From Lumbricus rubellus (lineage: Eukaryota > Annelida > Clitellata > Crassiclitellata > Lumbricidae): 64,000 nucleotides of DNA. Where the stretch lies: the NCBI GenBank assembly GCA_945859605.1, contig OX243816.1, positions 24,626,199-24,690,198 on the forward strand, given 5' to 3'. Shown in pieces: positions 11,180 to 22,324 of this stretch (position 1 is the first letter of the stretch; each line of letters opens with the position of its first letter). Under the pieces are notes generated by a model. The model was not told where the DNA came from. It worked only from the letters and a program-made list of their open reading frames with translations, and made no database searches. The translations under genes were made by a program, and so were the position numbers.

Positions 11180-11262
11180 AGGCGTGAAACTCCGATGCAG
11201 TGTCCGCGCTGTAGTCGGGAGCGCTTCTGAGTAGGTAGCTTGAAGGGGCGCTATAGAAATTG
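11180..11262 (+). mobile_element. SINE 3' fragment
   Basis: GCGTGAAACTCCGATGCAGT, then GGGAGCGCTTCTGAGTAG and CTTGAAGGGGCGCTATAG, matching the 3' half of the SINE at 42173. Confidence 0.75.
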
Positions 11263-11324
11263 AAAGATCAATAGAATAAAATGAAACATTCTATTCACTT
11301 CAAAACTTCTTTTTGGCCATGCTG

Positions 11325-11385
11325 GAGTCGGGAGCTCCTCTGAGTAGTTTTCTTGAAGAGGTGTGCTATATAAATACTTGAATGA
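11325..11385 (+). mobile_element. LINE/SINE 3' module fragment
   Basis: GGGAGCTCCTCTGAGTAG followed by GTGCTATATAAATACTTGAA, the 3' terminal module shared by several LINEs and the SINE in this window. Confidence 0.65.
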
Positions 11386-11475
11386 ATTAATGTTAAATCC
11401 TTCACCAAAGGGTGCTCTATTTAAAAGAGAACTGCTCAGTGAGGGGAAGAGAGCAGATTTAGTAGAAGAGAGCAC

Positions 11476-11712
11476 TGTGAGCACAAGAAGGCTCAGTAAA
11501 CACAACAAAAAAGAGAGCAGAAAGAAGCAGAGAGCAAAGGAGGGCACAGTGATCACAAGAGAGCCTAATCAGCTTAGAAAGGCACAGTGAGCTGTGAGCA
11601 CAAGAAGGCTCAGTAAACACAACAAAAAAGAGAGCAGAAAGAAGCAGAGAGCAAAGGAGGGCACAGTGATCACAAGAGAGCCTAATCAGCTTAGAAAGGC
11701 ACAGTGAGCTGT
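11476..11712. repeat. Two-copy tandem duplication, 117-bp unit
   Basis: The block starting TGTGAGCACAAGAAGGCTCA is repeated almost exactly at 11593. Frames across it are not recognisable proteins. Confidence 0.9.
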
Positions 11713-12769
11713 TTGTCCATCTTAGGATGGACAAACAGCTAGTTAAACTATAAACTTGCAGCAGGCTGTGTATAGCCATCATTTGCTACAAGCTAGATGG
11801 TCCTGTAGGCTGTACTCAATACCTGCAACGAGCTACCCTGAGAAAACCCTCCTTTCAGATCTATTACTTTCTCCTCCATCCACCTCACAACCGCCTGCCT
11901 TGTCAAACTGACCGTGGGAAACTATTGATTGCTCCAATTAACAGACCATTATGGTACATTGAAAGACGGCTGCTTACGATCGTCGCCTGGGTTAGTGAAT
12001 GCTATAATTATAATGTCCCTATTATACATCACGGCAGGCAATGTAACTGTAAATAAAAAATAAGAAATAAAAAAATTAATTTAAAACAAATTACAGAATT
12101 TTTAAAAAATTTAAAATTTAAAAAATATTCCAAACAATTTTCCGAGTCGCGGCATTAAAAGTGAGTCGGTTGGGTTACCGGAAACCATGGGCAGAGTTTA
12201 TCAGGGGCTAGGGGGGCTAAGCCCTTCCCCCCCCCAAGAATCTACCGACTTGACCATGTATCAATAAGGACTCACAAGGGTAAAAGAATGGTACTTGTGG
12301 GGGCAACAAGAGAACAAAAGACCTAGACTGTGAGTTGCTGGCCACCAGCCCCTCCTCTCTACATCAAAACTGTGAAAACGAAGTCTGGCAGTCTGTAGCA
12401 GTATCGTAGTATAATTCGTTAAATGTGTAAAAAGCAGGTTGGCAGACTGCAACCTGGGACATTGAGACAAACTAAAGATAGTAGGAAAGATAGTAGGAGT
12501 AATCAGTTATTAGTGTATATCACATTACTACTCACATTACTACCGTATTGTCACTTGAGGTGAGATTCTATGCATATTTCATGGAAGTTCAAAGTTGTGC
12601 ATTTGCTCCCTGATCATGGCACGTGGGCGACTGGTGATTTGTGAAGGACCATCTTGTCCGACTTCAGTCTTCACAGAATAACCCAACATTGGAACAGCTG
12701 TTTAGAAACGCAACTAACATTTTTTACTTCTGCCTTGGTAGATCTTGGCCATGTAGTGAACCCCATCCT

Positions 12770-12898
12770 TCCTTATGAGATTTCAATTAAACTCGATGAC
12801 TAAAAAAGGTGTTTATGGAAAATAGTATTTTTTATGAGATTTCGATTAAATTTGATGACTAAAAAAGGTGTTTACGGAAAATAATATTTTTTTATGAG
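12770..12898. repeat. Minisatellite array, left part (~60-65 bp unit)
   Basis: About two units of the type TCAATTAAACTCGATGACTA, then AAAAAAGGTGTTTACGGAAA, then ATAGTATTTTT. The array resumes at 15819 on the other side of the RTE insertion. Confidence 0.9.
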
Positions 12899-12912
12899 CA
12901 CTTACTTAGCAC

Positions 12913-15279
12913 TTAGTCCTTCCTCGCGCTGGCAGCGCATCGGGCGACACAGCCTCTCCACGTTATCCTGTCTTCTGCAGTCATCCGAGCATCCTCCCAC
13001 ATCATTCCGCCGTCTTCCAAATCCTGAGTAACCGTGCTCCTCCAGGTCTTTCTGGGTCTTCCTCGACTCCTTTTCCATCCCGTCGGCGTCCAATCCAGTA
13101 TCTGCTTTAGATTTCTCTCCTCTTTTGATCTATGTACGTGACCCAACCAACGTAAACGCATCTTCTTCATCATGTCTTCCAGTTTCTCCATAGATGTTCT
13201 CCTTCTTACTTCTTCATTTCTGATCTTGTCCCTCCAAGTGATCTTCAATATCCTTCTCAGCCAACGATGATGTGCTGCCTCCAGTTTCTTCATATTGGCT
13301 TTTGTCATAGGCCATGTCTCTGCCCCATACAGCAACGTTGTCAATACCAAAGCTCTATACAATCTTGTCTTTGTTACTATACTGAGTCCTTTGTTCCTCC
13401 ATATGTTGTTCAACCTTCCAAATGTGGCATTGGCTTTTCCCATTCTGCTTCCAATCTCCTTATCACAGCTGCCATTGTTTGAAATTGCACTTCCCAGGTA
13501 GCAGAAGTGCTCCACCTCCTCCAGCACATCCTCCCCAACTTTGATGTTCTCCGTCGTTGTCCATTTTCCTATTTTCATAATCTTTGTTTTTGTGGTGTTG
13601 ATCTTTAATCCGACCAGACCCGCCTCTCTCTCCACACTGTTCGTGAGTTTACTCATCCCTCCCCAAGACTCCTCCAGTAGTGCTATATCGTCTGCGAAGT
13701 CTAAGTCCGCAAGCTTTCCGGCTCCTTTCCACTCCAGTCCACACTCTCCATCTTTTGTGCTCCGTCTCATCACCCAATCGATCGTTATCAGGAATAGCAA
13801 TGGTGACAAGATGCAACCCTGACGCACCCCTGTGACAATCTGAAACCACTCTCCTAATTTCCCCTCCGTTCTTACTGCACACCTGCTTTCTCTATACATT
13901 TCTTTTATGATGTTTATAACCTTCTCTGGTATACCGTATTGTGCGAGGATGTTCCACACCACAGGTCTTTGGACGCTGTCAAATGCCTTTTTGAAGTCGA
14001 CGAAGTTGACAAGCACATTAACATTCCCCTCTACGCACTTCTCGATAATCTGTCTCAGTATGAAGATCTGCTCGCTGCATGACCTGCCCTTTCTGAAGCC
14101 CGCCTGTTGTTGTCTCAGAATGTTATCTACTGTGCCCTGTATTCTTCTCAAGATTATGCTGGCCAGCACCTTACCAGGTATGGAGAGCAACGTGATTCCT
14201 CTCCAATTATTGCAATCACTAAGGTTCCCTTTCTTCGGCAGCGGTATGATAATCCCGTCTCGCCAGTCTCTTGGAACCTCCCCTGTCTTCCATATCATAT
14301 TGCATAGGTGCGCCAGGACTCTGTTCATCTCATCACCTCCGTTTTTCAGCAGTTCTGGTTGTATATTATCAACTCCAGCAGACTTTCCATTCTTTAATCT
14401 TCTCATCGCTTCTTCTACCTCTTTCTCCGTGATATCTTCCAAGTTCACATCCAAGGTTGGTAGACATTGTTCCTGTGTGAAGTCGTGCATAATCTCTGGT
14501 TCTGGGCAATTTAGGATTTTGTCAAAATGCTGTCTCCATCTTGCTGCCTGTTCCTCGTGTGTTCTAAGTGTGTTTCCTGCAGCATCTTTAATTGGCAACC
14601 TTTGCGCCATCCCTCCCGTTAACTCCTTTGTGATCTTGTATAGTGTCTTCGAGTCGCCTCTCTCTGCCGCCCTCTCTGCCTCCTCTAGACGGTTCTCTGT
14701 CCACACCTTCTTGTCCTCTCTGCAGCGTTTCTTTACCTCCTTGTCCTTCTTTCGGTAGTCTTCGCATATATCCTCTGCATTTGTTCCTGTGTTGTATGCC
14801 TGTTCTCTCCTGCTTTTGAGCTCTCTACGTTCGTCGATTGCTCCCCATGTACCTTCCCTGATCCATGTTTCCTTCCTTGTTCCCCTCCTCAACCCGATCA
14901 CTTCTTTCGCTGTTTCGTTAATCGTGTTTTTTATCCTCGTCCAGCTTTCCTCAATTGACTCCTGTTGTGCTCCCTGTTCGCCCAGTATTTCAAATCGGTT
15001 CTTTAATTCCAGTTGAAACGTTTCCTGCACCTCCTTCCTGCTTAACTTGGCTACATCTATTACCCCATGCTCCTGCTTTCCAATCTGTTTCTTCAACTTT
15101 AGTTTTAATGTCGCAATAACCAAATGGTTATCTGAGGCAGCATCCGCTCCTCTGTATACCCTCACGTCCTGCATCGCCGTTGCCCATCTCTTGGAAATGC
15201 AAATGTGGTCGATCTGATGTGTAGTCTTTCCATCCGGGGATCTCCATGTCTCTTTATGAATGGTCTTATGTTTAAACAT
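12913..15279 (-). CDS. RTE reverse transcriptase (main frame)
   Basis: A 788-codon frame. Residues 1-60 are the end of the endonuclease (QIDHICISKRW, SDNHLV). The reverse-transcriptase blocks follow: NWRGITLLSIPGKVL, QQAGFRKGRSCSEQIFILR, VNFVDFKKAFDS (A motif), GVRQGCILSPLLFLI (B motif), LDFADDIALL (C motif with catalytic Asp pair), then CYLGSAISNNG, LLYGAETWPM and the C-terminal LRWLGHVHR and RGRPRKTWR. These are the signature blocks of RTE elements. All catalytic residues are intact. It is out of frame with the endonuclease upstream because of one extra base in the A/G run near 15285. Confidence 0.9.
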   Translation of the reverse strand: MFKHKTIHKETWRSPDGKTTHQIDHICISKRWATAMQDVRVYRGADAASDNHLVIATLKLKLKKQIGKQEHGVIDVAKLSRKEVQETFQLELKNRFEILGEQGAQQESIEESWTRIKNTINETAKEVIGLRRGTRKETWIREGTWGAIDERRELKSRREQAYNTGTNAEDICEDYRKKDKEVKKRCREDKKVWTENRLEEAERAAERGDSKTLYKITKELTGGMAQRLPIKDAAGNTLRTHEEQAARWRQHFDKILNCPEPEIMHDFTQEQCLPTLDVNLEDITEKEVEEAMRRLKNGKSAGVDNIQPELLKNGGDEMNRVLAHLCNMIWKTGEVPRDWRDGIIIPLPKKGNLSDCNNWRGITLLSIPGKVLASIILRRIQGTVDNILRQQQAGFRKGRSCSEQIFILRQIIEKCVEGNVNVLVNFVDFKKAFDSVQRPVVWNILAQYGIPEKVINIIKEMYRESRCAVRTEGKLGEWFQIVTGVRQGCILSPLLFLITIDWVMRRSTKDGECGLEWKGAGKLADLDFADDIALLEESWGGMSKLTNSVEREAGLVGLKINTTKTKIMKIGKWTTTENIKVGEDVLEEVEHFCYLGSAISNNGSCDKEIGSRMGKANATFGRLNNIWRNKGLSIVTKTRLYRALVLTTLLYGAETWPMTKANMKKLEAAHHRWLRRILKITWRDKIRNEEVRRRTSMEKLEDMMKKMRLRWLGHVHRSKEERNLKQILDWTPTGWKRSRGRPRKTWRSTVTQDLEDGGMMWEDARMTAEDRITWRGCVARCAASARKD

Positions 15280-15818
15280 GCTTTCCCCCTATCTTTAGTT
15301 TGTAGTTGCTGCAAAAACTGAGCATTCTCTCTCCATTGTCGTTCCTTTCTCCAGCAGCCTCTGCTCCTATTACATCCATCCATCCATCTCTTTCCTTCCC
15401 TATCTGCGCATTGAAGTCGCCCATGACTATTCTCTGGTCGTGTCCCGGCACAGCGTCCATGACATCCTGCAACTGCTCGTAGAAGTCATCTTTTTCCTCG
15501 TCCGTGGCCATATTCGTTGGTGCATACACCTGTATTATAGTTGTCTTCGTATGTCTAGTCTGGATCCTGATGGTGATTATTCTGTCGCTTACCGGCTCCC
15601 ATCCAATTACCGCCGCTGCCATTCTTGCATCGATTGCTATACCTACTCCTCTTTCATGCCTGGTTCCTCCAGAGTGGTATATATTCATTCCTTCAGATGT
15701 AGTAATTCCGCTTCCAGTCCATCTTATCTCGCTCATTCCCAATATCTTCAGTTTGTATTTCCTCATCTCTGCCAGCACCTGCGCCAGCCTTCCCGTAGCG
15801 TACATTGTTCTTACATTC
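15272..15818 (-). pseudogene. RTE endonuclease N-terminal part, one frameshift from the RT frame
   Basis: Encodes LKILGMSEIRWTGSG (catalytic Glu region), ERGVGIAIDARMAAAVIGW, IIQVYAPTN, and IVMGDFNAQIG with the DFN motif of apurinic endonucleases. It runs into a stop just after CSNYKLKIGG, exactly where the reverse-transcriptase frame begins, so a single-base indel separates two otherwise continuous halves. It could be a real inactivating mutation or a homopolymer sequencing error. Confidence 0.88.
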
Positions 15819-16800
15819 TTATGAGACTTCAATTAAACTCGATGACTAAAAAAGGTGTTTATGGAAAATAGTATTTTTATGAGATTTCGATTAAATTCAA
15901 TGACTAAAAAAGGTGTTTACGGAAAATAATATTTTTTTATGAGACTTCAATTAAACTCGATGAATAAAAGAGGTGTTTACTGAAAATAGTATTGTTCATT
16001 TTTTATGAGATCTCAACTAAACTCGATAACTAAAAAAGGTGTTTACGGAAAATAATACTGTTCATTGGGTTTTTTTTGAGATCTCAATTAGACTCGTTCA
16101 CTAAAAAAGGTGTTTACGGAAAATAGTATTGTTCATCGGTTTTTTTATGAGATCTCAATTAAACTCGATGACTAAAAAAGGTGTTTGCGAGAAATAATAT
16201 GGTTTTTATTATAGATTTTAACTAAACTCGATGACTAAAAAGGTGTTTACGGAAAATAGTATTTTTTATGAGATTTCAATTAAACTGGATGACTAAAATA
16301 GGTGTTTACAAAAAATGGTATTTTTTATGAGATCTCAGTTAAACTCGATGACTAAAAAAGGTGTTTACGGAAAATAGTATTTTTATGAGATTTCAATTAA
16401 ACTCGATCACTAAAAAAAGTGTTTACTGAAAGTAGTATTGTTCATTGGTTTGGTATGAGATCTCAATTAAACTCGATGACTAAAAAAGGTGTTTTTGGAA
16501 AATAATATGGTTTATATTATAGATTTCAATTAAACTGGATCACTAAAAAAGGTGTTTACGGAAAACAGTATGGTTTTTATGAGATCTCAATTAAACTCGA
16601 TGACTAAAAAATGTGTTTACGGAAAATAGTAAGGTTTTTATGAGATTTCAATTAAACTTGATCACTAAAAAAGGTGTTTACGGAAAATAGTATGGTTTTT
16701 TTATGAGCTCTCAATTAAACTCGTTGACTAAAAAATGTGTGTCTGCAAAAATTGTATGGTTTTCATGAGATCTCAACTCGATGACTAGAAAAGGTCATCA
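15819..16800. repeat. Minisatellite array, right part (~60-65 bp unit)
   Basis: About fifteen degenerate units with the same core as 12770-12898 (CTCGATGACTAAAAAAGGTG). Spacing varies between units by a few bases in the T-run and ATGAGAT segment. Confidence 0.92.
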
Positions 16801-17090
16801 ACTTTTGGGCCGAAAAAAAATTCTGGCGCCGCTCGATCTTTACAAAGTCATCGTCTGACAACCAAACTCTAAGTTTTTTAGCCCCCCCCCTCCCCAAGAA
16901 TGGAAACCAAACTTCGCCCATGGCGGAAACACAACGTTTTTTTTCTTGGCCTAATTAAAAGTTTCATAAATTGGACACAGATTTCTATACACTACACCTC
17001 TAGGAGTCTGTATAAGAACTATAGCTGTAGTTTTTAAATTACGGTTATTTATTTTGTTTTTGGTGCCTATGGCATATGTTTTTGTCTTAG

Positions 17091-17237
17091 GAACAGGAGA
17101 AAGAAGGTATGACCATAGAGGGTCATGTATTCGTTGAGTTGGGTCCTACAGCCATATCAGAAGATGATGGCCAAGAGCACCACATCAACCAGTTAAAGGC
17201 TCGAAAACAAGAGCTCACCAGAAAATTTGCTGAACAG
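17091..17237 (+). CDS. SMG6: SMG6 coding exon (charged linker before the PIN domain)
   Basis: A 147-bp phase-0 exon encoding 49 residues, flanked by TTGTCTTAG and a donor GTTTGT at 17238. It begins with acidic sequence (EQEKEGMTIEGHVF) and ends with basic helical sequence (INQLKARKQELTRKFAEQ). The same order, acidic stretch followed by an RELRAKK-like helix, precedes the PIN domain in vertebrate SMG6. It joins in frame to the next exon at 20503. The preceding 10.8-kb intron is filled with LINE and hAT insertions. Confidence 0.88.
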
Positions 17238-17524
17238 GTTTGTTCAGTTCATTAGCTATTGCTGATCAGAAATAATTCGTTGAACCAGAATAATATTTGC
17301 CGCACGAATCAAAATATATCAAGCGATGCTGATTACAGCATGCAGTCACAATTCACCTCGAATTTCAAAGGGCCACTAGGACCACCCCTCCTAGCCCAGC
17401 CCTACAGAAGTGGGGATGAGCTGGGTCAAGAACCAACATATCTAAGGCAACACCGGTTACCGCAGTGGGTCAGGCAGGGTGGAGGAGTGAAAGGAGGCTG
17501 GGATAGGAGAAGTGTGGTGACGTT

Positions 17525-17625
17525 AAGGGGCATTCATTCATTCATTCTGAGAATTCATATGGCGCCTCTTCAAGATACAATTAACTACTCAGAGACGCTC
17601 TTTGCGCTGGCCGGATGTTAAATGT
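17525..17625 (-). mobile_element. LINE 3' end fragment
   Basis: On the minus strand it ends CTCTGAGTAG...TTGAAGAGGCGCCATATGAA with a (GAAT)n tail. Confidence 0.65.
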
Positions 17626-17889
17626 AATTTCGACAAAATAAAATAGTACATCAATTTGCAAAAATAAGACACAGTAAGCTGAAAGAAGAGTCACTGTTGG
17701 CTGGCACACACACACAGGTGGAACCAACCAACATGCAGATTCCAGTCTGCAGCCGAGGGATGGTGGGGATGGATGTTAAGAGTCTCTGGACGAGGTTGCG
17801 TCGATAGAGTAGAGCGACGACGGTTGACATCGCTCGCAAACACGGTGACGCTGCCAAGAGTAGTCCCTCGATGATGGAAGTTATATTAT

Positions 17890-18642
17890 ATAATTTCTGC
17901 CTATGTATAGTCATAACGTTTCAATAAAGTCTGCTATATAAATATAACGATTTACTGTAAGCGCGAATCACCTTGTTTCCGATTATTTGCTGGCACTGAT
18001 AAGGTCTTCAGAAGGTAAGGTATTCATTGGCGGACTGAATAATTTGAAATGAAGACTTCGACATGTCATAAGTCGGTTTCATTATGCAAAGCAATCTTGT
18101 TAAAAGTGTTTTTTTAGCGAATTTAAGTGTGCACACTGTGCGCCCATTGTAGCACTTTTTCGAGAGTCCAAGTTATATTGCAGCCAGAATTTATTTAATC
18201 AATCCCACTTACATATAACCTTAAATATCGAGCGTGTAACCTGCTATTGTGCCAGGGGGTAATGACGAGCATATGTTCTACACTTAAACCTAGTATTGGC
18301 GTTCAACAGTTCTCAATAACAATGGTTCTTGACCAGGAAATGTAATGTATTTTTGAAAGTTTACGTCTTTTTGCCAAGACTATATAATTAAGCGTACATA
18401 TAAGTGGAAGATTATATATTTGAAGTGGGAATGTATGCGCGTTACTTTCACACACGCATATCGAAATAACCCAAGATGGCGGCCTTGTGGACGCATAGAT
18501 TCCCATATAAACTTGCCATTTTGTTGAAGAATTAGTTTCAAATGATGCCAGTTTTGATAAATCTAGCGATTAATAATTGTTTGATATATCGATTGACGAA
18601 AATAAAGTGGGTTGGCCAGGAAATTCCGACTTTTACACGGGT
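17890..18642 (+). repeat. Unclassified interspersed repeat R, copy 1
   Basis: Homologous to 37520-39142 (after removal of a mariner there): shared blocks include AAAGTCTGCTATATAAATA, GACCAGGAAATGTAATGTAT and GGTTTCATTATGCAAAGC-type sequence. Both copies sit near sequence reading ATAACATGCA...GTATAACACGCACCC. The superfamily is unknown. Confidence 0.6.
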
Positions 18643-19039
18643 TGATAGATGGCATTCACCGTATTCGCGTTGTCACTGCAAAGAGAGTGGGATGAAACTA
18701 TTTGGTAACTGGCAAATTGTACTTCATTTTCGATGCCTTGCACAATATTTATATTTTTAATGTGGAAGAGACAGCAGATAACACCAAAAATGAACATTTC
18801 CATAAACTTTATATAATTTTCTATATAAGTATCGTATGTTCACAAGTATAACATGCATACGTGTATAACACGCACCCGAATATAACCCGCTACTTTTGCG
18901 ATTTCAGTAAAAATTGAATTATGTGATAATGATTATATGATAATGGAGACTTTTTGGGGGGAGACTGTCACGCGACACCGGCCCTGTCCATAACGAAACA
19001 GTTCTGTAGCTATTAGTTGATATGCAAAATTTGCAACAT
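18643..19039. other. SMG6 intron, short R-associated sequence
   Basis: Contains the AAGTATAACATGCATACG and TATAACACGCACCC segment (about 18840-18920) that also occurs at 37365-37450. Nothing else recognised. Confidence 0.5.
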
Positions 19040-19059
19040 TCCTTTCCTGGCATGACTTT

Positions 19060-19765
19060 TTCTACCACTGTGCGTGATTTGGGTGTGACCTAGGACCAGG
19101 AATTGACCCTTTCTGATCACGTGAGAAATGTATGTCGCACTTGCTTAGAACTACCATCTTCGTCGGATTCGCTCGGTGCGTCGCTCTCTTACAACGAAAG
19201 CCGTCACTACTCTGATGCATGCATTTATATGCACGAGAGTTGACCATGGCAGTGCCATTTATGCACGCTTAACTCTTTCACGCATTAATAAGTTACAATC
19301 TGTCCTTAATGCTGCAATTCGCCTCATTGTTTCTTCAAAAGTTTGGGCATATATCAAGTTTTATATGGGAGGAACTGCACTGGTTGCCTATGCAAAAACG
19401 TATTGAGTTTAAGATTCTAATGCTCATTTGTAATTGCCTAGCAGGCCAAGCTCCGATCTATCTTATGGAACTTTGCGTACCTGTGCTATCCATTCCAAGC
19501 CGTAGATTCCTTCGCTCTGCAATGCATGGTGACCTGGTTGTTCCTATGGCTCGATCTTCCACAGTGCTGCATAGAAGTTTTGTATGTCTTTCTGGAATAA
19601 GTTACCTATTAGTCTTCGTAACGAACTTCTTTGTCTTTCTTTGCCCCTTTTCCGCAAGCGTTTGAAAACCATTCTCTTTGATTACGGTTTGGTGTGAGGT
19701 TGGGAGCGCCTCTGAGGAGTTCTCTTGAAGTGGCGCTATATAAATGTTCAATTACAATTACAATT
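19060..19765 (+). pseudogene. CR1/L2-type LINE, 3' part (family D)
   Basis: Frames read VRDLG-like sequence near 19080, RSLTTKAVTTLMHAF, VLNAAIRLIVSS, ELHWLPMQKRIEFKIL and then WNKLPISLRNEL in another frame. This is the conserved region after the palm in CR1/L2-like elements. Several frameshifts are present. The 3' end is GGGAGCGCCTCTGAGGAG, CGCTATATAAATGTTC and an (ATTACA)n tail. Confidence 0.8.
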
Positions 19766-20502
19766 AGTCACCACATCACTTAGAATGTTCATTAGAGCTC
19801 TTACAAATTTGAGTGGCTGCTAGTTCAGTTGTTATGGTTGCCAGTAGGGTAGGTTTTCATACAGTCCAGTAGTCCAATCCAGTTTGCTTTGGCGGCTGGT
19901 AGAGTAGGTCAACTTGCATCTGCCCAGTGTGCCCACAGTTTAATGCAATCACATTAAATGTTGAGTTGAGCTTCAACTTTGAAATACCACGAAATGTCAT
20001 TCCAAACACTTATTCCGAGAGCAGGAACAATTTGTCCCCCCCCCCCCCCCCCGTTTGTTTAAATTGCCCTTAAAGCAGCATGCATCCGCCAGTCTGATGC
20101 GACAACAGAAACATTTTTGGTTGGTCTCCAGCATCGAAACAGGACAAAATAGTCATTCCAAAATCTTACTCCAGGTGCAGGAACTAACCAAGGACAGCCA
20201 CCTGTTTTGTTGGGAGTGGTTGACTGGACAAATCTAGAATTACAGTGGTTTAAATAATGTGTCAGTTCTCCCATACTGGGTGCAGTTTTTAAATTTTGTT
20301 TTGTATGTTGATGTCTTACTAATTATCGTCTATCTGAAGCCCTATATCTTCTGGAATTGAAATTCTGGAATTAATGAATTAATTAATCTACTGGTGCCTC
20401 GTATGTTTGTACTGTCTCATCGTGTTTAAAACATGTTTTCTTTGCTATCTATTGTGCAGTGAAAATGTTTTTTTAAGTTTATGAAATATTCTTTTTCTAC
20501 AG
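19766..20502. other. SMG6 intron, with a poly-C run
   Basis: No exon or assignable element. A run of about 17 C lies at 20036-20052. The last 40 bases are the acceptor region of the exon at 20503. Confidence 0.5.
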
Positions 20503-20683
20503 ATGAAGAAGCAAGAGAGCCTCCAAGCGGCTTTTGAAAGTTCTCATCAGGATTTCCGACGAATTGAGCTAGAGATTCGTCCTGTTTTTCTTGTGCTTGA
20601 CACTAACTGCTTAATTGATCATTTAAGAAACATCCAGAAACTTTTGGCAACGAGGAAGTACACCTTCGTAATACCACTTGTAG
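20503..20683 (+). CDS. SMG6: SMG6 coding exon (start of PIN nuclease domain)
   Basis: A 181-bp exon with a strong acceptor (TTTTTCTACAG) and donor (GTGAGT at 20684), ending in phase 1. It encodes the ELEIRP-type entry segment (IELEIRPVFLVLDTN) followed by DHLRNIQKLLATRKY. The Asp of VLDTN corresponds to the first catalytic metal-binding Asp of the SMG6 PIN fold. The split codon G|TG is completed at 30396, giving the VINELDGLAK motif. The methionine at its first codon is an internal residue, not a translation start. Confidence 0.95.
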
Positions 20684-20911
20684 GTGAGTCCAACTACTTT
20701 TATGCTTCTTCATAACAGCTTCCTGAAAGAGTTATTAACGCCTCTTATATACCAATGACAGGACAATTTATCGACCAGATTGGCCAATCAATAATTTATT
20801 GAGCCAACGACATTGCATACCATCACTCACCATCGGTTGCTATAAACGTCTTGGCAGGATTCTAAAATCGGCTGTTCTACCCTGAGTACGGTACCTTTGC
20901 GTCATCTATGG

Positions 20912-22263
20912 CAGCGGTGCGCAACCTGCGGCCGTACGGCCGCATGCGGCCGTGAGAGGAATTATTGGCGGCCGTGAAATCAAATCTAACTCTAACATAC
21001 TGGCGGCCGTTTGTAGATAAATTCATAAATATTTTTATTCTATTGTGTTGAAAGTTAGATTATATGATGCAATTAGCTGCATTTGTGTTCTTTATTAACC
21101 TATAATTATACTTTCACTTGAAGCGCACACGTACGCGCACGAACATAAATAAGCACCCACACCCACCAATTGCCCGTCGCATGTGCATGCATCTTAGAGG
21201 TATCAGCTGCGTACACGTTTCCTCCAGATGTACATGTAGCTCAAAGAGCCCGCCAGAGTAGCCTACTAATGACTCGTATCCAGCCCAGGACAGTCAATCA
21301 TTGTGTACAATCATGGACCAAGATTCCTCCCTCCACTAGTGAGTTGAAAGATCTTGAAATTGTACGAGCAGGGCTGACCGTCAGCTGGCCATTGCTGGCG
21401 GGGGAAGTGACCAATGAAACTTACACCACAGATCATTTTTAATTATATTAGGTTACAAATGTACTATAAATGCATCATCTGTATAGAGCAGAATGGAAAA
21501 CAGGTGGCGTAGAAAGCTGCATGGGGCTCAGACCTTGATCATGCGTTTGTCTGATTTCATGAATAGATCACCCACTCACTGCGACTAGAAGAGAAGGAAT
21601 ACTAGATTTTCTGTATTCTATCTGTAAAATGTAAACTTAGTGCAAATCACAAATTGTCAGCTGTTGATTATGATGTCTCTGAAGAGAAAGAGAACATTTG
21701 AATAGGAGAAAAGAAGCTTCAATGAGAAATGGGAAACCGATTTTTTTGTAGTGGAGAAGGCTAATAAACTAAATTTTTGAGGTGGGTACACGCCGGCCGG
21801 AAAAATTCGACTTTTGGGGCGAAATTTCTGACAACCTGTTTTTATTCATCACAATTTCTGACGCCTTTTTTAGTCATCCCTTACTTTTCTTATTTTTTTG
21901 ACCCGTGATACGTTCAAAAGCACTTATTTCCGAGATTTTATAGGCCTACTATTTTCTCCTGAGCTCCTCTCACATATTTATTGAAGCCTTATACCACTCT
22001 GATCAGCACTGAAAATGTACAGCAATTTTGCTTAGATGACAGCTTAAAATGCTGCCATTGCAATGTGGAAATTTTTGAAAATCAAACCTTCCCCTCTCGG
22101 CGCCTCGGTGATATTGTCCGGCAGACGCTCTTTTGCCCCTCTCCAGAAACCTCGATTCCCCCCCCCCCCCCAGATGAGGGGAACTAGATTAAACACTGGC
22201 GGCCGTGGTAAGAATGTAAGCCTTTAATGCGGCCAACACTAACGAAAAGATTGCGCACCCCTG
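20912..22263. mobile_element. hAT element H6
   Basis: Ends CAGCGGTGCGCAACC and the inverse of CAGGGGTGCGCAATC, with the perfect 8-bp duplication ATCTATGG (20904-20911 and 22264-22271). The subterminal word GGCGGCCGT is repeated near both ends, typical of transposase-binding repeats in hATs. The interior (about 21780-22190) shares CCATTGCAATGTGGAAAT with the element at 53690-55766. No transposase recognised. Confidence 0.9.
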
Positions 22264-22324
22264 ATCTATGGTGATGCAAAGGACCCATGAACCCACCATT
22301 TCCTCTAACACTAAACATCATTAG

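Larger units (their letters stand above)
12899..15818 (-). mobile_element. RTE-clade LINE, nearly complete ORF, inserted in the minisatellite
   Basis: The insertion is bounded by a TTATGAG duplication (12892-12898 and 15819-15825) lying inside minisatellite units, so the target is certain. On the minus strand it encodes an apurinic-type endonuclease followed by a reverse transcriptase and a C-terminal basic domain. The 5' end is truncated close to the start of the endonuclease (NVRTMYATGRLAQVL). The 3' end finishes ARCAASARKD-stop and a short CTAAGTGCTAAGTAAG tail. Confidence 0.9.
12186..16922. mobile_element. hAT element H5 carrying a minisatellite and an RTE LINE
   Basis: Ends CATGGGCAGAGTTT and AACTTCGCCCATG, flanked by an 8-bp duplication with one mismatch (CCGGAAAC 12178-12185, GCGGAAAC 16923-16930). 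Subterminal sequences include GGGGGGCTAAGCC and TTAGCCCCCCC. The original element was about 1.8 kb, most of it a ~60-bp minisatellite; a 2.9-kb RTE then inserted into the array. Confidence 0.75.
10791..16935. mobile_element. Outer inverted-repeat DNA element F, filled by later insertions
   Basis: The left end at 10791 reads GTTGTGTTTCCGGTAAC. If the hAT at 12186-16922 and one copy of its duplication are removed, the right end reads the exact reverse complement (GTTACCGGAAACACAAC, 12174-12185 joined to 16931-16935). A perfect 17-bp inverted repeat thus appears only when the hAT is removed, which supports both elements. No convincing target duplication flanks F and no transposase was seen, so the superfamily is unknown. 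Confidence 0.6.

Noticed and set aside
13541..15016. Long + strand open frames, one of 283 codons
   Set aside because: They are antisense shadows of the RTE reverse transcriptase, which has all the family motifs on the minus strand.
20503..20505. Translation start at the ATG of this exon
   Set aside because: A strong splice acceptor precedes it and the protein continues an upstream SMG6 segment in phase.
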